A stretch of DNA of 56,536 nucleotides, from positions 1-56,536 of the forward strand of contig DFDT01000101.1 in NCBI GenBank assembly GCA_002368865.1. Reading direction: 5' to 3'. Source of the DNA: Lachnospiraceae bacterium UBA3821 (GTDB lineage: Bacteria; Bacillota; Clostridia; Lachnospirales; Lachnospiraceae). This document shows positions 1-8,822 of this stretch, piece by piece. The notes under the pieces were generated by a model. That model had not been told where the DNA came from, searched no databases, and saw only the letters and a program-made list of their open reading frames with translations. The translations under genes and the position numbers were made by a program. Every line of letters begins with the position of its first letter. The first letter of the stretch is position 1.

Positions 1-1599
1 GGCATGCGTCTGAAAAAAGAGGCGCTGGCGGTGACGGTGTGCGATAAAAATATCTTCGAGATCACATCGTTGTCGGTGTCCGATCTGCATGCATTTTTAA
101 GCGAAATGCAGCTGACGAACCAACAGCAGCTGATCGGAAAGCAGATTTTGAAGGAGATCCGGGCCAGAGTGCAGTTCCTCATGGATGTGGGACTGGATTA
201 TCTGTCTTTGGCCAGAGGGACAGCCAGCCTGTCCGGCGGCGAAGCACAGCGGATCCGGCTGGCAACCCAGATTGGCTCGGGTCTGGTGGGCGTGTGCTAT
301 ATTCTGGATGAACCCAGCATCGGTCTGCATCAGCGGGACAACGACAAGCTGTTGAATACGTTAAAGAGTCTGCGGGATCTGGGCAACACCCTGATCGTGG
401 TGGAGCATGATGAGGATACCATGCGGGCGGCGGACTATGTGGTGGATATTGGGCCCAGCGCCGGTTCCCATGGTGGAGAAGTGGTGGCCTGCGGTACAGC
501 GGAGGAGATTATGAAAGTGCCGGAGTCCATCACTGGAAAGTACCTGAGCGGTGAGCTGCAGATCCCGGTGCCGAAGAAGCGTAGGAAGCCGAACGGATGG
601 ATCAAGGTCGTGGGCGCGCAGGAGAACAATCTGAAGAATATTGACGTGGACTTTCCGCTGGGCGTGATGACTTGTGTGACGGGAGTGTCTGGATCGGGTA
701 AGAGTTCTCTGGTGAATGAGATTTTATACAAGCACTTGGCCAGGGATTTGAACCGTGCCAGATGTATTCCTGGCAAGCATAAAGATATTAAGGGTCTGGA
801 GCAGCTGGATAAGGTGATTGCCATCGACCAGTCGCCCATCGGGCGGACGCCCCGGTCGAATCCGGCCACCTATACCGGTGTGTTTGATCAGATCAGGGAT
901 CTGTTCGCGGCGACGGCGGACGCCAAGGCCAGAGGCTACGGCAAGGGCAGGTTCAGCTTTAATGTGAAGGGGGGCAGATGCGAGGCCTGCAGCGGTGACG
1001 GCATCATCAAGATTGAGATGCATTTTCTGCCGGATGTGTATATTCCCTGTGAGGTCTGCGGCGGTAAACGCTATAACAGGGAGACCCTGGAGGTGAAATA
1101 CAAGGGCAAGAGCATTTATGATGTGCTGGATATGACGGTGGAGGAGGCGTTATCCTTCTTTGAGCATGTGCCCTCCATCCGACGCAAGATTGAGACCCTG
1201 TATGATGTGGGACTTTCCTACATCAAGCTGGGGCAGCCTTCCACGGAGCTCTCCGGCGGTGAGGCACAGCGGATCAAGCTGGCCACAGAGCTTTCCAGAC
1301 GCAGCACGGGCAAGACAATCTACATTTTGGACGAGCCTACCACGGGGCTGCACTTTGCGGATGTGCACAAGCTGGTGGAGATCCTGCACCGTCTGGCGGA
1401 CGGCGGTAACACGGTGGTGGTCATTGAGCACAACCTGGATGTGATCAAAACGGCGGACTATATCATCGACATCGGCCCCGAGGGCGGCGACAAGGGCGGT
1501 ACGGTGATCGCCAAGGGGACGCCGGAGGAGATCGTGAAGAACAAGAAGTCGTACACGGGCATTTATGTAAAAAAGATGCTGGAAAAAAATAAGCACTAA
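1..1599 (+). CDS. uvrA: UvrABC system protein A, 3' part (5' end outside window)
   Basis: DNA damage-recognition ATPase of nucleotide excision repair, acting with UvrB and UvrC on bulky lesions. About 532 residues are present against roughly 940 for the family, and the reading frame is open from base 1, so the gene starts upstream; the ATG at base 4 is internal. Visible are the signature of the first ABC module ([13 protein letters not shown], then [10 protein letters not shown]), the Walker A of the second ([10 protein letters not shown]), the second zinc finger (CEAC ... CEVC), and the second signature ([12 protein letters not shown]) with [11 protein letters not shown] terminator follows at 1675-1723. 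Family assignment is certain. Confidence 0.98.
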   Translation, partial: GMRLKKEALAVTVCDKNIFEITSLSVSDLHAFLSEMQLTNQQQLIGKQILKEIRARVQFLMDVGLDYLSLARGTASLSGGEAQRIRLATQIGSGLVGVCYILDEPSIGLHQRDNDKLLNTLKSLRDLGNTLIVVEHDEDTMRAADYVVDIGPSAGSHGGEVVACGTAEEIMKVPESITGKYLSGELQIPVPKKRRKPNGWIKVVGAQENNLKNIDVDFPLGVMTCVTGVSGSGKSSLVNEILYKHLARDLNRARCIPGKHKDIKGLEQLDKVIAIDQSPIGRTPRSNPATYTGVFDQIRDLFAATADAKARGYGKGRFSFNVKGGRCEACSGDGIIKIEMHFLPDVYIPCEVCGGKRYNRETLEVKYKGKSIYDVLDMTVEEALSFFEHVPSIRRKIETLYDVGLSYIKLGQPSTELSGGEAQRIKLATELSRRSTGKTIYILDEPTTGLHFADVHKLVEILHRLADGGNTVVVIEHNLDVIKTADYIIDIGPEGGDKGGTVIAKGTPEEIVKNKKSYTGIYVKKMLEKNKH

Positions 1600-1674
1600 A
1601 GTTTTCGCTCTTTCCTGTCGATATACTTGTCAGATTGAACAAGAAAAAACAAAAGAGAAGAAAAAAGTGCACGG

Positions 1675-1723
1675 ACGCAGGAGAAGAAATGGAAGGATCC
1701 ATTTGCTTTCCCTGCGTTTTTTT
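1675..1723 (+). terminator. Rho-independent terminator after uvrA
   Basis: Arms ACGCAGG (1675-1681) and CCTGCGT (1711-1717) pair. An inner AAATGG/CCATTT pairing extends the hairpin, and a run of seven T follows. It separates uvrA from the mbl-flagellar operon. Confidence 0.85.
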
Positions 1724-1795
1724 AGGAAAAATTCCGAAATTTGTTAAAATTTTAGAAATTTTTTAAGCCCCCTACCAATTTGGAAAAATTTCGGT

Positions 1796-1801
1796 TATAA
1801 T
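1796..1801 (+). promoter_or_regulatory. Probable -10 element for the mbl operon
   Basis: A perfect TATAAT lies about 54 bases before the mbl start, in the AT-rich stretch 1724-1854. No good -35 is found at 16-18 bases spacing, so the promoter is either weak or activator dependent. Nothing else is seen in the gap except the terminator. Confidence 0.45.
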
Positions 1802-1854
1802 TACTAGTTGATAATGAAAATGGGATAGTTTCACCGGAAAGGGGAAAATAGAAA

Positions 1855-2844
1855 ATGCAAGGCACAGATATCGGAATTGATTTGGGAACAGCCAGTATCC
1901 TTGTTTACATCAAGGGCAAGGGCGTTGTGTTGAAGGAGCCCTCTGTAGTGGCTTTTGATAGAGATACCAATAAGATCAAGGCAATCGGTGAGGACGCCAG
2001 ACTGATGTTAGGTCGTACCCCGGGGAATATTGTGGCGGTGAGACCGCTGCGTCAGGGTGTGATCTCGGATTACAGGGTCACCGAGCAGATGATGAAATAT
2101 TTTATCCAGAAGGCATTGGGCAAGCGGGCTTTCCGGAAACCCCGCGTGGCGGTATGCGTACCCAGCGGTGTGACAGAGGTGGAGAAGAAGGCGGTCGAGG
2201 ATGCGACCTATCAGGCAGGTGCGAGAGAGGTCAGACTGATCGAGGAGCCCATCGCAGCGGCGATTGGTGCAGGAATCGACATTGTGAAGCCCTGCGGAAA
2301 CATGATCGTGGATATCGGCGGTGGTACGTCGGATATCGCAGTGATCTCACTGGCGGGTATCGTGGTCAGCGCATCCATCAAGATTGCGGGCGATGACTTT
2401 GACGAGGCGCTGGTCCGCTACATGAGAAAGAAGCACAATCTGCTGATCGGCGAGCGGACTGCCGAGGATATCAAGATCAAGATCGGCACCGCGTACAAGC
2501 GGCCCGAAGTGGATTATATGGATGTGAGAGGACGGAATCTGGTGACCGGTCTGCCGAAGACGGTAAAGGTTTCTTCGGAGGAAACGGAGGAGGCGCTGAA
2601 GGAGACGACTTCCCAGATCGTGGAGATGATCCACAGCGTGCTGGAGAAGACGCCGCCCGAGCTGGCAGCGGATATCGCGGACAGGGGCATCGTGCTCACC
2701 GGCGGAGGAAGCCTGCTCAGAGGTCTGGAGGATCTGATCTCCACCAGAACCGGAATCAACACGATGACTGCGGAGGATCCGATGACGGCAGTGGCGATCG
2801 GAACCGGACAATATGTGGAACTGCTGGCGAGATACGGGGACTAA
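1855..2844 (+). CDS. mbl: MreB/Mbl-family actin-like cell-shape protein
   Basis: Bacterial actin that forms membrane-associated filaments and steers lateral wall synthesis. The 329 residues match family length. Visible are the phosphate-1 motif (DIGIDLGTASILVY), phosphate-2 region (IVDIGGGTSDIAVIS) and adenosine motif (GIVLTGGGSLLRGL). The ribosome binding site is AAAGGGG. Two flagellar rod/hook genes follow, the same order as mbl-flhO-flhP in Bacillus subtilis, which favours Mbl over MreB; the mreC-mreD partners of mreB are absent. The exact paralogue (Mbl versus MreB) is inferred from context. Confidence 0.92.
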   Translation: MQGTDIGIDLGTASILVYIKGKGVVLKEPSVVAFDRDTNKIKAIGEDARLMLGRTPGNIVAVRPLRQGVISDYRVTEQMMKYFIQKALGKRAFRKPRVAVCVPSGVTEVEKKAVEDATYQAGAREVRLIEEPIAAAIGAGIDIVKPCGNMIVDIGGGTSDIAVISLAGIVVSASIKIAGDDFDEALVRYMRKKHNLLIGERTAEDIKIKIGTAYKRPEVDYMDVRGRNLVTGLPKTVKVSSEETEEALKETTSQIVEMIHSVLEKTPPELAADIADRGIVLTGGGSLLRGLEDLISTRTGINTMTAEDPMTAVAIGTGQYVELLARYGD

Positions 2845-2872
2845 ACATACGAAGAACTAAAGGAGAGACGCT

Positions 2873-3652
2873 ATGTTAAGAGGATTGTACACGGCGTGGT
2901 CAGGCATGGTGAACGAACAGCACAGAATGGATGTCATGACCAACAACTTTGCAAATGTTGCTACGGTTGGCTATAAGAAAGAAGGTACGACCAGCCAGTC
3001 CTTTGACGATGTTTTTACGGTGAAGCTGAAGGATGCTTCCATTGGAATGGGCAATGTGCAGGGCGAGGGTGTGCGCAATCCGGGCGTGAAGATCGGAGAG
3101 AATTACGTGGATTATTCCCAGGGGTCTTTCAGAGATACGGGCAATACCTATGATCTGGCGCTCTCGGGAGACGGTTTTTTTGTGATCGAATTTACGAATA
3201 AAGCGGGGGAGACCAGCAATATGTTTACCCGCGCAGGTCAGTTCACACTGACGAAGGAAGGATATCTGGTGACAGAAGAGGGGGACTATGTGCTGGATGT
3301 GAACAATCGGCGCATTCAGCTGGACACTCTGAAGGAATCTACCATCACAAAGGATGGACGCATCAGTCAGGACGGCGTGGAAATCGCACAGATCCAGGTC
3401 GCTGATTTTGAGGATTATAATTATCTGGAGCGTTATGGCGAGACCTATTTCAGACCGCTGCAGGGCGCGAGACAGATCGCCGGGACGGCGGAGATGGAGT
3501 CCGGGTATCTGGAGATGGCCAATGTGCAGACGGTATCTGAGATGGTGAATCTGATTGCTATCAGCAGACAGTATGAGGCGAATCAGAAATTGATCCAGAC
3601 CTATGACGATTCCATGGAGATCGCGGTATCTCAGCTTGGCAGACTGTCATAA
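2873..3652 (+). CDS. flhO: Flagellar hook-basal body protein, FlhO/FlgF type
   Basis: Structural protein of the flagellar rod, exported by the flagellar type III apparatus. The 259 residues begin with the family N-terminal signature (LRGLYTAWSGM, then NNFANVATVGYKKE) and end with the C-terminal helix motif (SEMVNLIAISRQYEANQK). The ribosome binding site AAAGGAGA is well placed. It sits 28 bases after mbl and 35 bases before the second rod gene, so the genes are probably one operon. FlgF versus FlgG naming rests on order and length. Confidence 0.92.
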   Translation: MLRGLYTAWSGMVNEQHRMDVMTNNFANVATVGYKKEGTTSQSFDDVFTVKLKDASIGMGNVQGEGVRNPGVKIGENYVDYSQGSFRDTGNTYDLALSGDGFFVIEFTNKAGETSNMFTRAGQFTLTKEGYLVTEEGDYVLDVNNRRIQLDTLKESTITKDGRISQDGVEIAQIQVADFEDYNYLERYGETYFRPLQGARQIAGTAEMESGYLEMANVQTVSEMVNLIAISRQYEANQKLIQTYDDSMEIAVSQLGRLS

Positions 3653-3687
3653 TATATGGGTGAAACGGGAAAGGTAAGGTACAGGGT

Positions 3688-4503
3688 ATGGTAAGAAGTT
3701 TATGGACGGCGGCGACGGGAATGATCGCACAGCAGACCAATATTGATACGGTGGCGAACAATCTGGCGAATGTCAACACCACAGGATATAAGACAGAGGT
3801 CAATGAGTTCAAGAGTCTGCTCTATCAGAATCTGCAGACCAAGACCACTTCGGCAAACGGGGACACCAAGCCCAGCAGCGCGCAGGTGGGTCTGGGCGTG
3901 CGAAATGCTTCCATCTCATCTATTTTTAAGACCGGTAATTTCCTGGCATCGGAGAGTAACACTTCATTCGCGCTGGACGGTGACGGTTTCTTCGCTGTGC
4001 GTGGATCAAACGGGGAGAATTATTATACCAGAAACGGTAATTTTACTTTTACACTGGCGACCGGAGGAAATATGCTGGCGACCACGGAGGGACTTCCGGT
4101 GCTGGATACTACGGGCAGACCGATCATTCTGGATGAGACCTACGCCGTGAACCAGATTTCAGTGTCCAATGACGGCAATATCTGTTATCCGGACGAAAGC
4201 AACAATCCGCAGCCCATCGGCGTGCAGATCGGTGTGTTCCAGTTTAATAACCCCAACGGTCTGTATAAAATGTCAGAGAGCCGTTATTCCGTGACTTCCG
4301 CCAGCGGTGAAGCGATCAACGAGGCCACGAGTACTGCTGTGAAAAAGACAAAGGTGATCTCCGGCTATCTGGAGGGTTCCAACGTACAGGTAGTGGACGA
4401 GATGGTAAATATGATCGTGGCACAGCGTGCCTATGAGATGAATTCCAAGGCGATTACAACTTCGGATGAGATGCTGCAGCAGGCCAACAACCTAAAACGT
4501 TAA
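3688..4503 (+). CDS. flhP: Flagellar distal-rod protein, FlhP/FlgG type
   Basis: Second flagellar rod/hook-family protein, 271 residues. The N-terminus (MVRSLWTAATGM) and the motif NNLANVNTTGYKTE are typical of FlgG-like rod proteins. The C-terminal helix (VVDEMVNMIVAQRAYEMNSK) is complete and carries the conserved QRAYE box. The protein contributes to the extracellular-reaching rod and has no Sec signal, as expected for flagellar type III export. It lies directly between the FlhO-like gene and the rod-binding protein gene, probably in the same transcript from mbl. Confidence 0.93.
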   Translation: MVRSLWTAATGMIAQQTNIDTVANNLANVNTTGYKTEVNEFKSLLYQNLQTKTTSANGDTKPSSAQVGLGVRNASISSIFKTGNFLASESNTSFALDGDGFFAVRGSNGENYYTRNGNFTFTLATGGNMLATTEGLPVLDTTGRPIILDETYAVNQISVSNDGNICYPDESNNPQPIGVQIGVFQFNNPNGLYKMSESRYSVTSASGEAINEATSTAVKKTKVISGYLEGSNVQVVDEMVNMIVAQRAYEMNSKAITTSDEMLQQANNLKR

Positions 4504-4520
4504 CATGAGGAGACAGTAAT

Positions 4521-4883
4521 ATGGATATCAGTAACCTGAATTCTATCTATAGTGATTTATACAGTTCTGCATCCACAGCAGCTTCTTCAAAGCTGGAGGA
4601 ACAGTTGAAGTCCGATTACAGCGGTGCCACGGATGAGGAGCTGATGGATGCCTGTAAGAAGTTTGAATCCTATTTCCTGGAGCAGATGTTCAAGGAAATG
4701 ATGAAGACTATTCCGGAGAGCGACAGCTCCTCGGCAAATTCAAAGTTGGTGGATTATTTCAAGGACGAGATGGTGCGCGATGCGGCGGAGCAGTCCACGG
4801 AATCCAACAGTCTGGGTCTTGCGCAGATGCTTTACGAACAGATGAAGCGCAACATGGGTGTTGATCCTGAAAGTATTTCCTAA
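4521..4883 (+). CDS. Rod-binding protein, FlgJ N-terminal-domain type
   Basis: Short protein of 120 residues matching the N-terminal rod-binding domain of FlgJ: LMDACKKFESYFLEQMFKEM, followed by a C-terminal QMLYEQM helix. In proteobacteria this domain caps rod assembly and is fused to a muramidase. Here the muramidase is absent, which is usual in Firmicutes. The gene starts 17 bases after flhP behind GAGGAGA and closes the flagellar group. It probably helps rod subunits polymerise across the wall. Confidence 0.85.
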   Translation: MDISNLNSIYSDLYSSASTAASSKLEEQLKSDYSGATDEELMDACKKFESYFLEQMFKEMMKTIPESDSSSANSKLVDYFKDEMVRDAAEQSTESNSLGLAQMLYEQMKRNMGVDPESIS

Positions 4884-4992
4884 AAGTATTACCTGAAAGC
4901 CTCTTTTCTCTATTTTTTATATAATTTTGTCCGCCAGGACGGTCAGATCCAAATTCGGAAAATTACACAAAAGGTCAGGATAATTTAAGAAC

Positions 4993-7215
4993 ATGGTAAA
5001 AATAAGTGGTTATGTGGATCATTTTCTTTTTAAAAGTGAGGACGGCTATGCGGTTGTGTGCCTTACGACGGAAGAGGAAGAGGTCACCTGCAGAGGAACA
5101 CTGAGTGATCTGACGCCGGGAGAGAAGATCGAAGCGGAGGGGGATTATGTCACACATCCTCAGTATGGATTGCAGTTTAAGGTGAATTTTTACAGGTCTG
5201 TGGCGCCGGATGACTGTGACAGTATGGAGCGGTATCTTGCCAGCGGCGCCATCAAGGGGATCGGGCCGGCGTTGGCTGCCCGTATCGTGAAAAAATTTAA
5301 GGAGGAAACCTTCCGGATCATTGAGGAGGAACCGGAGCGTCTGGCGGAGATCAAGGGAATCAGCGCGCAGAAGGCGCAGGAGATTGGTGTGCAGATGGAG
5401 GAGAAAAGAGATCTGCGCAATGCCATGGTTTATCTGCAGCAGTTCGGGATCACCAATGCGCTGGCGGTGAAGATTTATCGCACCTATGGAGATAAGCTGT
5501 ACAGTGTGATGCAGGAGAATCCGTACAGGCTGGCGGAGGATATCTCCGGAGTGGGCTTCAGGATCGCGGATGAGATTGCCTCCAAGATTGGAATCCATAC
5601 CGATTCCGATTACCGGATCCGCAGCGGAATTTTTTATGTGCTGATGCAGGCCGTGGGGGAGGGACATTGCTATCTGCCCATGGATCTGCTGCTGGAGCGG
5701 GCAGGCGAATTGCTGGGCGTGAATCGGGACGGACTGGAAGCACAGATAGACAATATGGTCATGGACAAAAAACTGGTGATCCGACAGGAGCATGTCTATG
5801 CGTCGTCCTTTTATTACACGGAGCTGGAATGCGCGGTGATGCTGCAGAGGCTGAATCTTCCCATGTGGGAGGCGGAGGCGATGCCTGCGCAGGAAGCGGC
5901 AATCCGTAAGACCCTGGAAAACAGGATGACGGAGCATCGGATGGAGTTGGATGAACTTCAGATCGAAGCGGTGATGGACAGCATACGGAACGGGCTCTTT
6001 ATCCTGTCCGGCGGACCGGGTACGGGAAAGACGACCACGATCAACATGATGATGCGGTATTTTGAAGCGGAAGGGCTGGATATTTTGCTGGCAGCTCCCA
6101 CGGGCAGAGCGGCGAAGCGGATGACGGAGGCTACGGGAGTCGAGGCGCGGACCATTCACCGTCTGTTGGAACTGAACAGCGATCTGTCGAATGAAGACAA
6201 CCGCAGGGTGCGTTTTGAGAAAAATGAGATGTCCCCACTGGAAGCGGACGTGGTGATCATTGATGAGATGTCCATGGTGGATATCCATCTGTTTCATGCG
6301 CTTTTGAAGGCCATTGTGCCAGGGACACGGCTGATCCTGGTGGGCGATGTGGATCAGCTGCCCAGTGTGGGACCGGGCAAAGTACTGCGGGATATCATGG
6401 ACAGCGGGAAGTTTCCCATGGCGGTGCTGCATAAAATTTTCAGACAGGCCCAGGAGAGCGATATCATTGTCAATGCGCATAAGATCAACCGGGGCGAGCA
6501 TATCGTGTTGGACAACCGGTCGAAGGATTTCTTTTTCCTGGAGAGAGACTACGCGGAAGTGATCTACAAGCATATGATCCAGTTGATCGAGGGAAAGCTG
6601 CCCGCTTATGTGCAGGCGACGCCTCTGGACATACAGGTACTCACGCCCATGCGCAGAGGCGCGCTGGGCTGTGAAACGCTGAATGGTATTTTACAGCGGT
6701 ATCTGAATCCCCCGGACGAAAGAAAGCAGGAGCATCTGCATGGAACAGTTCTGTTCCGGGAAGGAGATAAGGTGATGCAGATCAAGAATAACTATCAGCT
6801 GGAGTGGCAGATCGTCGGTAAGTATGGGATCACGGTGGACCAGGGGATGGGAATCTTCAACGGAGATATGGGACGGATCCTGGAGATCCATGAGGCAGCT
6901 GCAGAGCTGGTGGTGGAATATGACGAACACAGGCAGGTGACATATGAGTTCGGTATGCTGGATGAACTGGAGCTGGCGTATGCCATCACCATCCATAAAG
7001 CCCAGGGCAGTGAATATCCGGCGGTGCTGCTGCCGCTTCTGGGGGGACCGAAAATGCTGTTTAACCGGAATCTCCTGTACACGGCGATTACCAGGGCAAA
7101 ACAGTGCGTGACGATCCTAGGCAGCAGTAAGACCATCGAAGGGATGATCGACAATGTGGATGAGAACAAGCGATACAGCGGTCTGAAAGACCGGATCTGT
7201 GAGGTGGTAGGGTGA
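4993..7215 (+). CDS. recD2: RecD2-type ATP-dependent 5'-3' DNA helicase
   Basis: Superfamily 1B helicase of 740 residues acting in DNA repair and replication-fork maintenance without RecBC. The N-terminal third holds helix-hairpin-helix motifs (AIKGIGPALAARI near residue 86; LAEIKGISAQKAQEIG near 118). Walker A is GGPGTGKTT (340-348), Walker B is VVIIDEMSM (about 420-428), and the C-terminal helicase motif is YAITIHKAQGSEY. The ribosome binding site upstream is poor. The 3' end overlaps comFC by four bases (GTGA), so the two are translationally coupled. The long opposite-strand open frame here is a shadow. Confidence 0.95.
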   Translation: MVKISGYVDHFLFKSEDGYAVVCLTTEEEEVTCRGTLSDLTPGEKIEAEGDYVTHPQYGLQFKVNFYRSVAPDDCDSMERYLASGAIKGIGPALAARIVKKFKEETFRIIEEEPERLAEIKGISAQKAQEIGVQMEEKRDLRNAMVYLQQFGITNALAVKIYRTYGDKLYSVMQENPYRLAEDISGVGFRIADEIASKIGIHTDSDYRIRSGIFYVLMQAVGEGHCYLPMDLLLERAGELLGVNRDGLEAQIDNMVMDKKLVIRQEHVYASSFYYTELECAVMLQRLNLPMWEAEAMPAQEAAIRKTLENRMTEHRMELDELQIEAVMDSIRNGLFILSGGPGTGKTTTINMMMRYFEAEGLDILLAAPTGRAAKRMTEATGVEARTIHRLLELNSDLSNEDNRRVRFEKNEMSPLEADVVIIDEMSMVDIHLFHALLKAIVPGTRLILVGDVDQLPSVGPGKVLRDIMDSGKFPMAVLHKIFRQAQESDIIVNAHKINRGEHIVLDNRSKDFFFLERDYAEVIYKHMIQLIEGKLPAYVQATPLDIQVLTPMRRGALGCETLNGILQRYLNPPDERKQEHLHGTVLFREGDKVMQIKNNYQLEWQIVGKYGITVDQGMGIFNGDMGRILEIHEAAAELVVEYDEHRQVTYEFGMLDELELAYAITIHKAQGSEYPAVLLPLLGGPKMLFNRNLLYTAITRAKQCVTILGSSKTIEGMIDNVDENKRYSGLKDRICEVVG

Positions 7216-7952
7216 AGCATTTGAGGCGTTTGGCGGACGGATTGAAAAAAGCGGGCAGGTTTGTGGTTCAGCTGCTGTTTCCGCTCAGATGTCCGGTCTG
7301 TGACGAAATCGCTGCGCCTTTCGGCGCAAAGGTCTGTCCGGAGTGTGCAGGCAAACTGAAGCTGCTTGTGCCGCCGTATTGTATGAAATGCGGGAAAAAA
7401 CTGCAGGAAGAGGGAGAACTGTGCGGAGATTGCCGTCTTATCGGGCATATTTTTGCCAGAGGCAGGGCATTGTATGAATATGACAGTGTGGCGGCTTCCA
7501 TCTATCGGCTGAAATATGCGGGAAGGCAGGAGTATGCGCAGTTTTACGGAGAAGAGATGGCCTATTACCTGGGAAAGTTTATCCGGGAGGTACAGCCGGA
7601 TGCACTGATCCCGGTTCCTTTGCACAGAAAGCGTTTTCGCGCGAGAGGATACAATCAGGCGGCGCTTCTGGCGCGGACGCTGGGAAGGGAGCTGGATATC
7701 CCTGTGGCAGAGCATTTTCTGCGCAGGGTAAAGGACACGACTCCTTTAAAATTATTAAATCCGCAAGAACGTCAAAATAATTTGAAAAAGGCTTTTATTA
7801 TCTCTGAAAATGATGTAAAATTAAAGACAGTTATAATGGTGGATGATATCTACACCACAGGAAGTACCATGGATGAAGCGGCGCGCGCGTTGAGAGAAGG
7901 CGGCGTGGAACGGGTCTATTTTGTGGCGCTGGCATGCGGCGCCGGGATATGA
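7212..7952 (+). CDS. comFC: ComF family protein (ComFC-like phosphoribosyltransferase fold)
   Basis: Competence-associated protein of 246 residues with two N-terminal CxxC zinc-binding pairs (around residues 27-30 and 42-45, with a further CMKC and CGDC) and a C-terminal type I phosphoribosyltransferase domain. The PRPP-binding loop is VDDIYTTGST (210-219). In naturally transformable bacteria ComFC acts after DNA uptake. The start is GTG, overlapping the recD2 stop. A flagellar YvyF-like gene follows, repeating the B. subtilis comFC-yvyF adjacency. Confidence 0.93.
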   Translation: MKHLRRLADGLKKAGRFVVQLLFPLRCPVCDEIAAPFGAKVCPECAGKLKLLVPPYCMKCGKKLQEEGELCGDCRLIGHIFARGRALYEYDSVAASIYRLKYAGRQEYAQFYGEEMAYYLGKFIREVQPDALIPVPLHRKRFRARGYNQAALLARTLGRELDIPVAEHFLRRVKDTTPLKLLNPQERQNNLKKAFIISENDVKLKTVIMVDDIYTTGSTMDEAARALREGGVERVYFVALACGAGI

Positions 7953-8004
7953 CACAGCCGGATCATGGACGGAATGCGGGTGGTAGATGATAGGAGGGTT
8001 AGCC

Positions 8005-8412
8005 ATGGATGTAAGAACTTGTAAGGGATGCAGAAAGATTTTTAACTATGTGAGCGGACCGATGCTTTGCCCGGCCTGCAGGCAGGCGCTGGAGGAGAAG
8101 TTCCAGCTGGTGAAAAAATATATTGAGGATCACGGTACCGCTACGCTGCCACAGATCGCGGAGGACTGTGAGGTGGATGTACAGCAGATCAGACAGTGGC
8201 TGCGGGAGGAGCGCCTGGAGCTGGCATCCGGGTCGGCACCGGTGCTGGAGTGCGAGAGCTGCGGAGTTCCCATCCGAAGCGGCAGATTCTGTGACAAGTG
8301 CAGAACCTCCATGGCGAACAATATGCAGAGCCTGATCAACAGGAGCAAGCCCACACAGCCTACGCTTTATCAGAAGGATACCGGGGCGAAGATGAGATTC
8401 CGCCAGGATTAA
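8005..8412 (+). CDS. yvyF: YvyF-like flagellar operon protein (zinc-ribbon)
   Basis: Protein of 135 residues with an N-terminal zinc-ribbon (TCKGCRKIFNY ... CPAC), a central helix-turn-helix-like segment (QIAEDCEVDVQQIRQWLREE) and a second zinc-ribbon (CESCGVPI ... CDKC). This matches the YvyF family found in flagellar operons of Firmicutes; its molecular role is not established. An upstream ATG at 7987 is in frame, but AGGAGGG at 7992-7998 lies seven bases before the ATG at 8005, which is taken as the start. In B. subtilis flgM follows yvyF; no flgM is seen here. Confidence 0.85.
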   Translation: MDVRTCKGCRKIFNYVSGPMLCPACRQALEEKFQLVKKYIEDHGTATLPQIAEDCEVDVQQIRQWLREERLELASGSAPVLECESCGVPIRSGRFCDKCRTSMANNMQSLINRSKPTQPTLYQKDTGAKMRFRQD

Positions 8413-8421
8413 GGAGCAATT

Positions 8422-8811
8422 ATGATCAATGAGGATAGAGTCATTTTGATGACGAAACTGGCCTCCTACGAAGAGAATGAAGGCAAGCGGAACATGAAGA
8501 TCGTCAATTATTTCCGCAGCGACTACATTGCGCTTCAGGTATTGAAGGCTTTATTCAGTGCGACAATTGCGTTCGCACTGGTTTTTGCGGTGTATATTTT
8601 TTATGACCTGGAAGTGTTTATGCAGGATATTTATAAGATGGATCTGGTAAGCTTTGCGAAGACGGTACTGATGTATTATGCCGGTATGGTCATCGTATAT
8701 GGCGTGATCTCTTATTTTGTATGTGCCTATCGGTATGCCAAGGCGCGCAGAAGCCTGAAGGCTTATCAACAAAATCTGAAAAAATTGCGTTCCATGTATG
8801 AGGAGCGCTGA
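8422..8811 (+). CDS. Small membrane protein, two predicted membrane segments
   Basis: Not recognised. The 129 residues contain an N-terminal soluble part of about 40 residues, a hydrophobic segment at about 45-65 (FSATIAFALVFAVYIFY), a second at about 82-105 (TVLMYYAGMVIVYGVISYFV) and a basic, coiled C-terminus (RYAKARRSLKAYQQNLKKL). The ribosome binding site AAGGAG is six bases before the ATG. It lies between yvyF and a larger membrane protein that leads into cdaA, with gaps of about ten bases, so it is part of that transcript. The function is unknown. Confidence 0.75.
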   Translation: MINEDRVILMTKLASYEENEGKRNMKIVNYFRSDYIALQVLKALFSATIAFALVFAVYIFYDLEVFMQDIYKMDLVSFAKTVLMYYAGMVIVYGVISYFVCAYRYAKARRSLKAYQQNLKKLRSMYEER

Positions 8812-8822
8812 GGAGAACAAGA

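Noticed and set aside
1..12. ATG at base 4 as the start of the first gene
   Set aside because: Coding similarity to UvrA runs through base 1 and 400 residues of the family are missing upstream.
4975..6573. 532-codon open frame on the minus strand
   Set aside because: It is fully antisense to recD2, has no ribosome binding site and reads as a low-complexity His/Arg/Leu/Gln-rich sequence, the usual shadow of a GC-biased gene.
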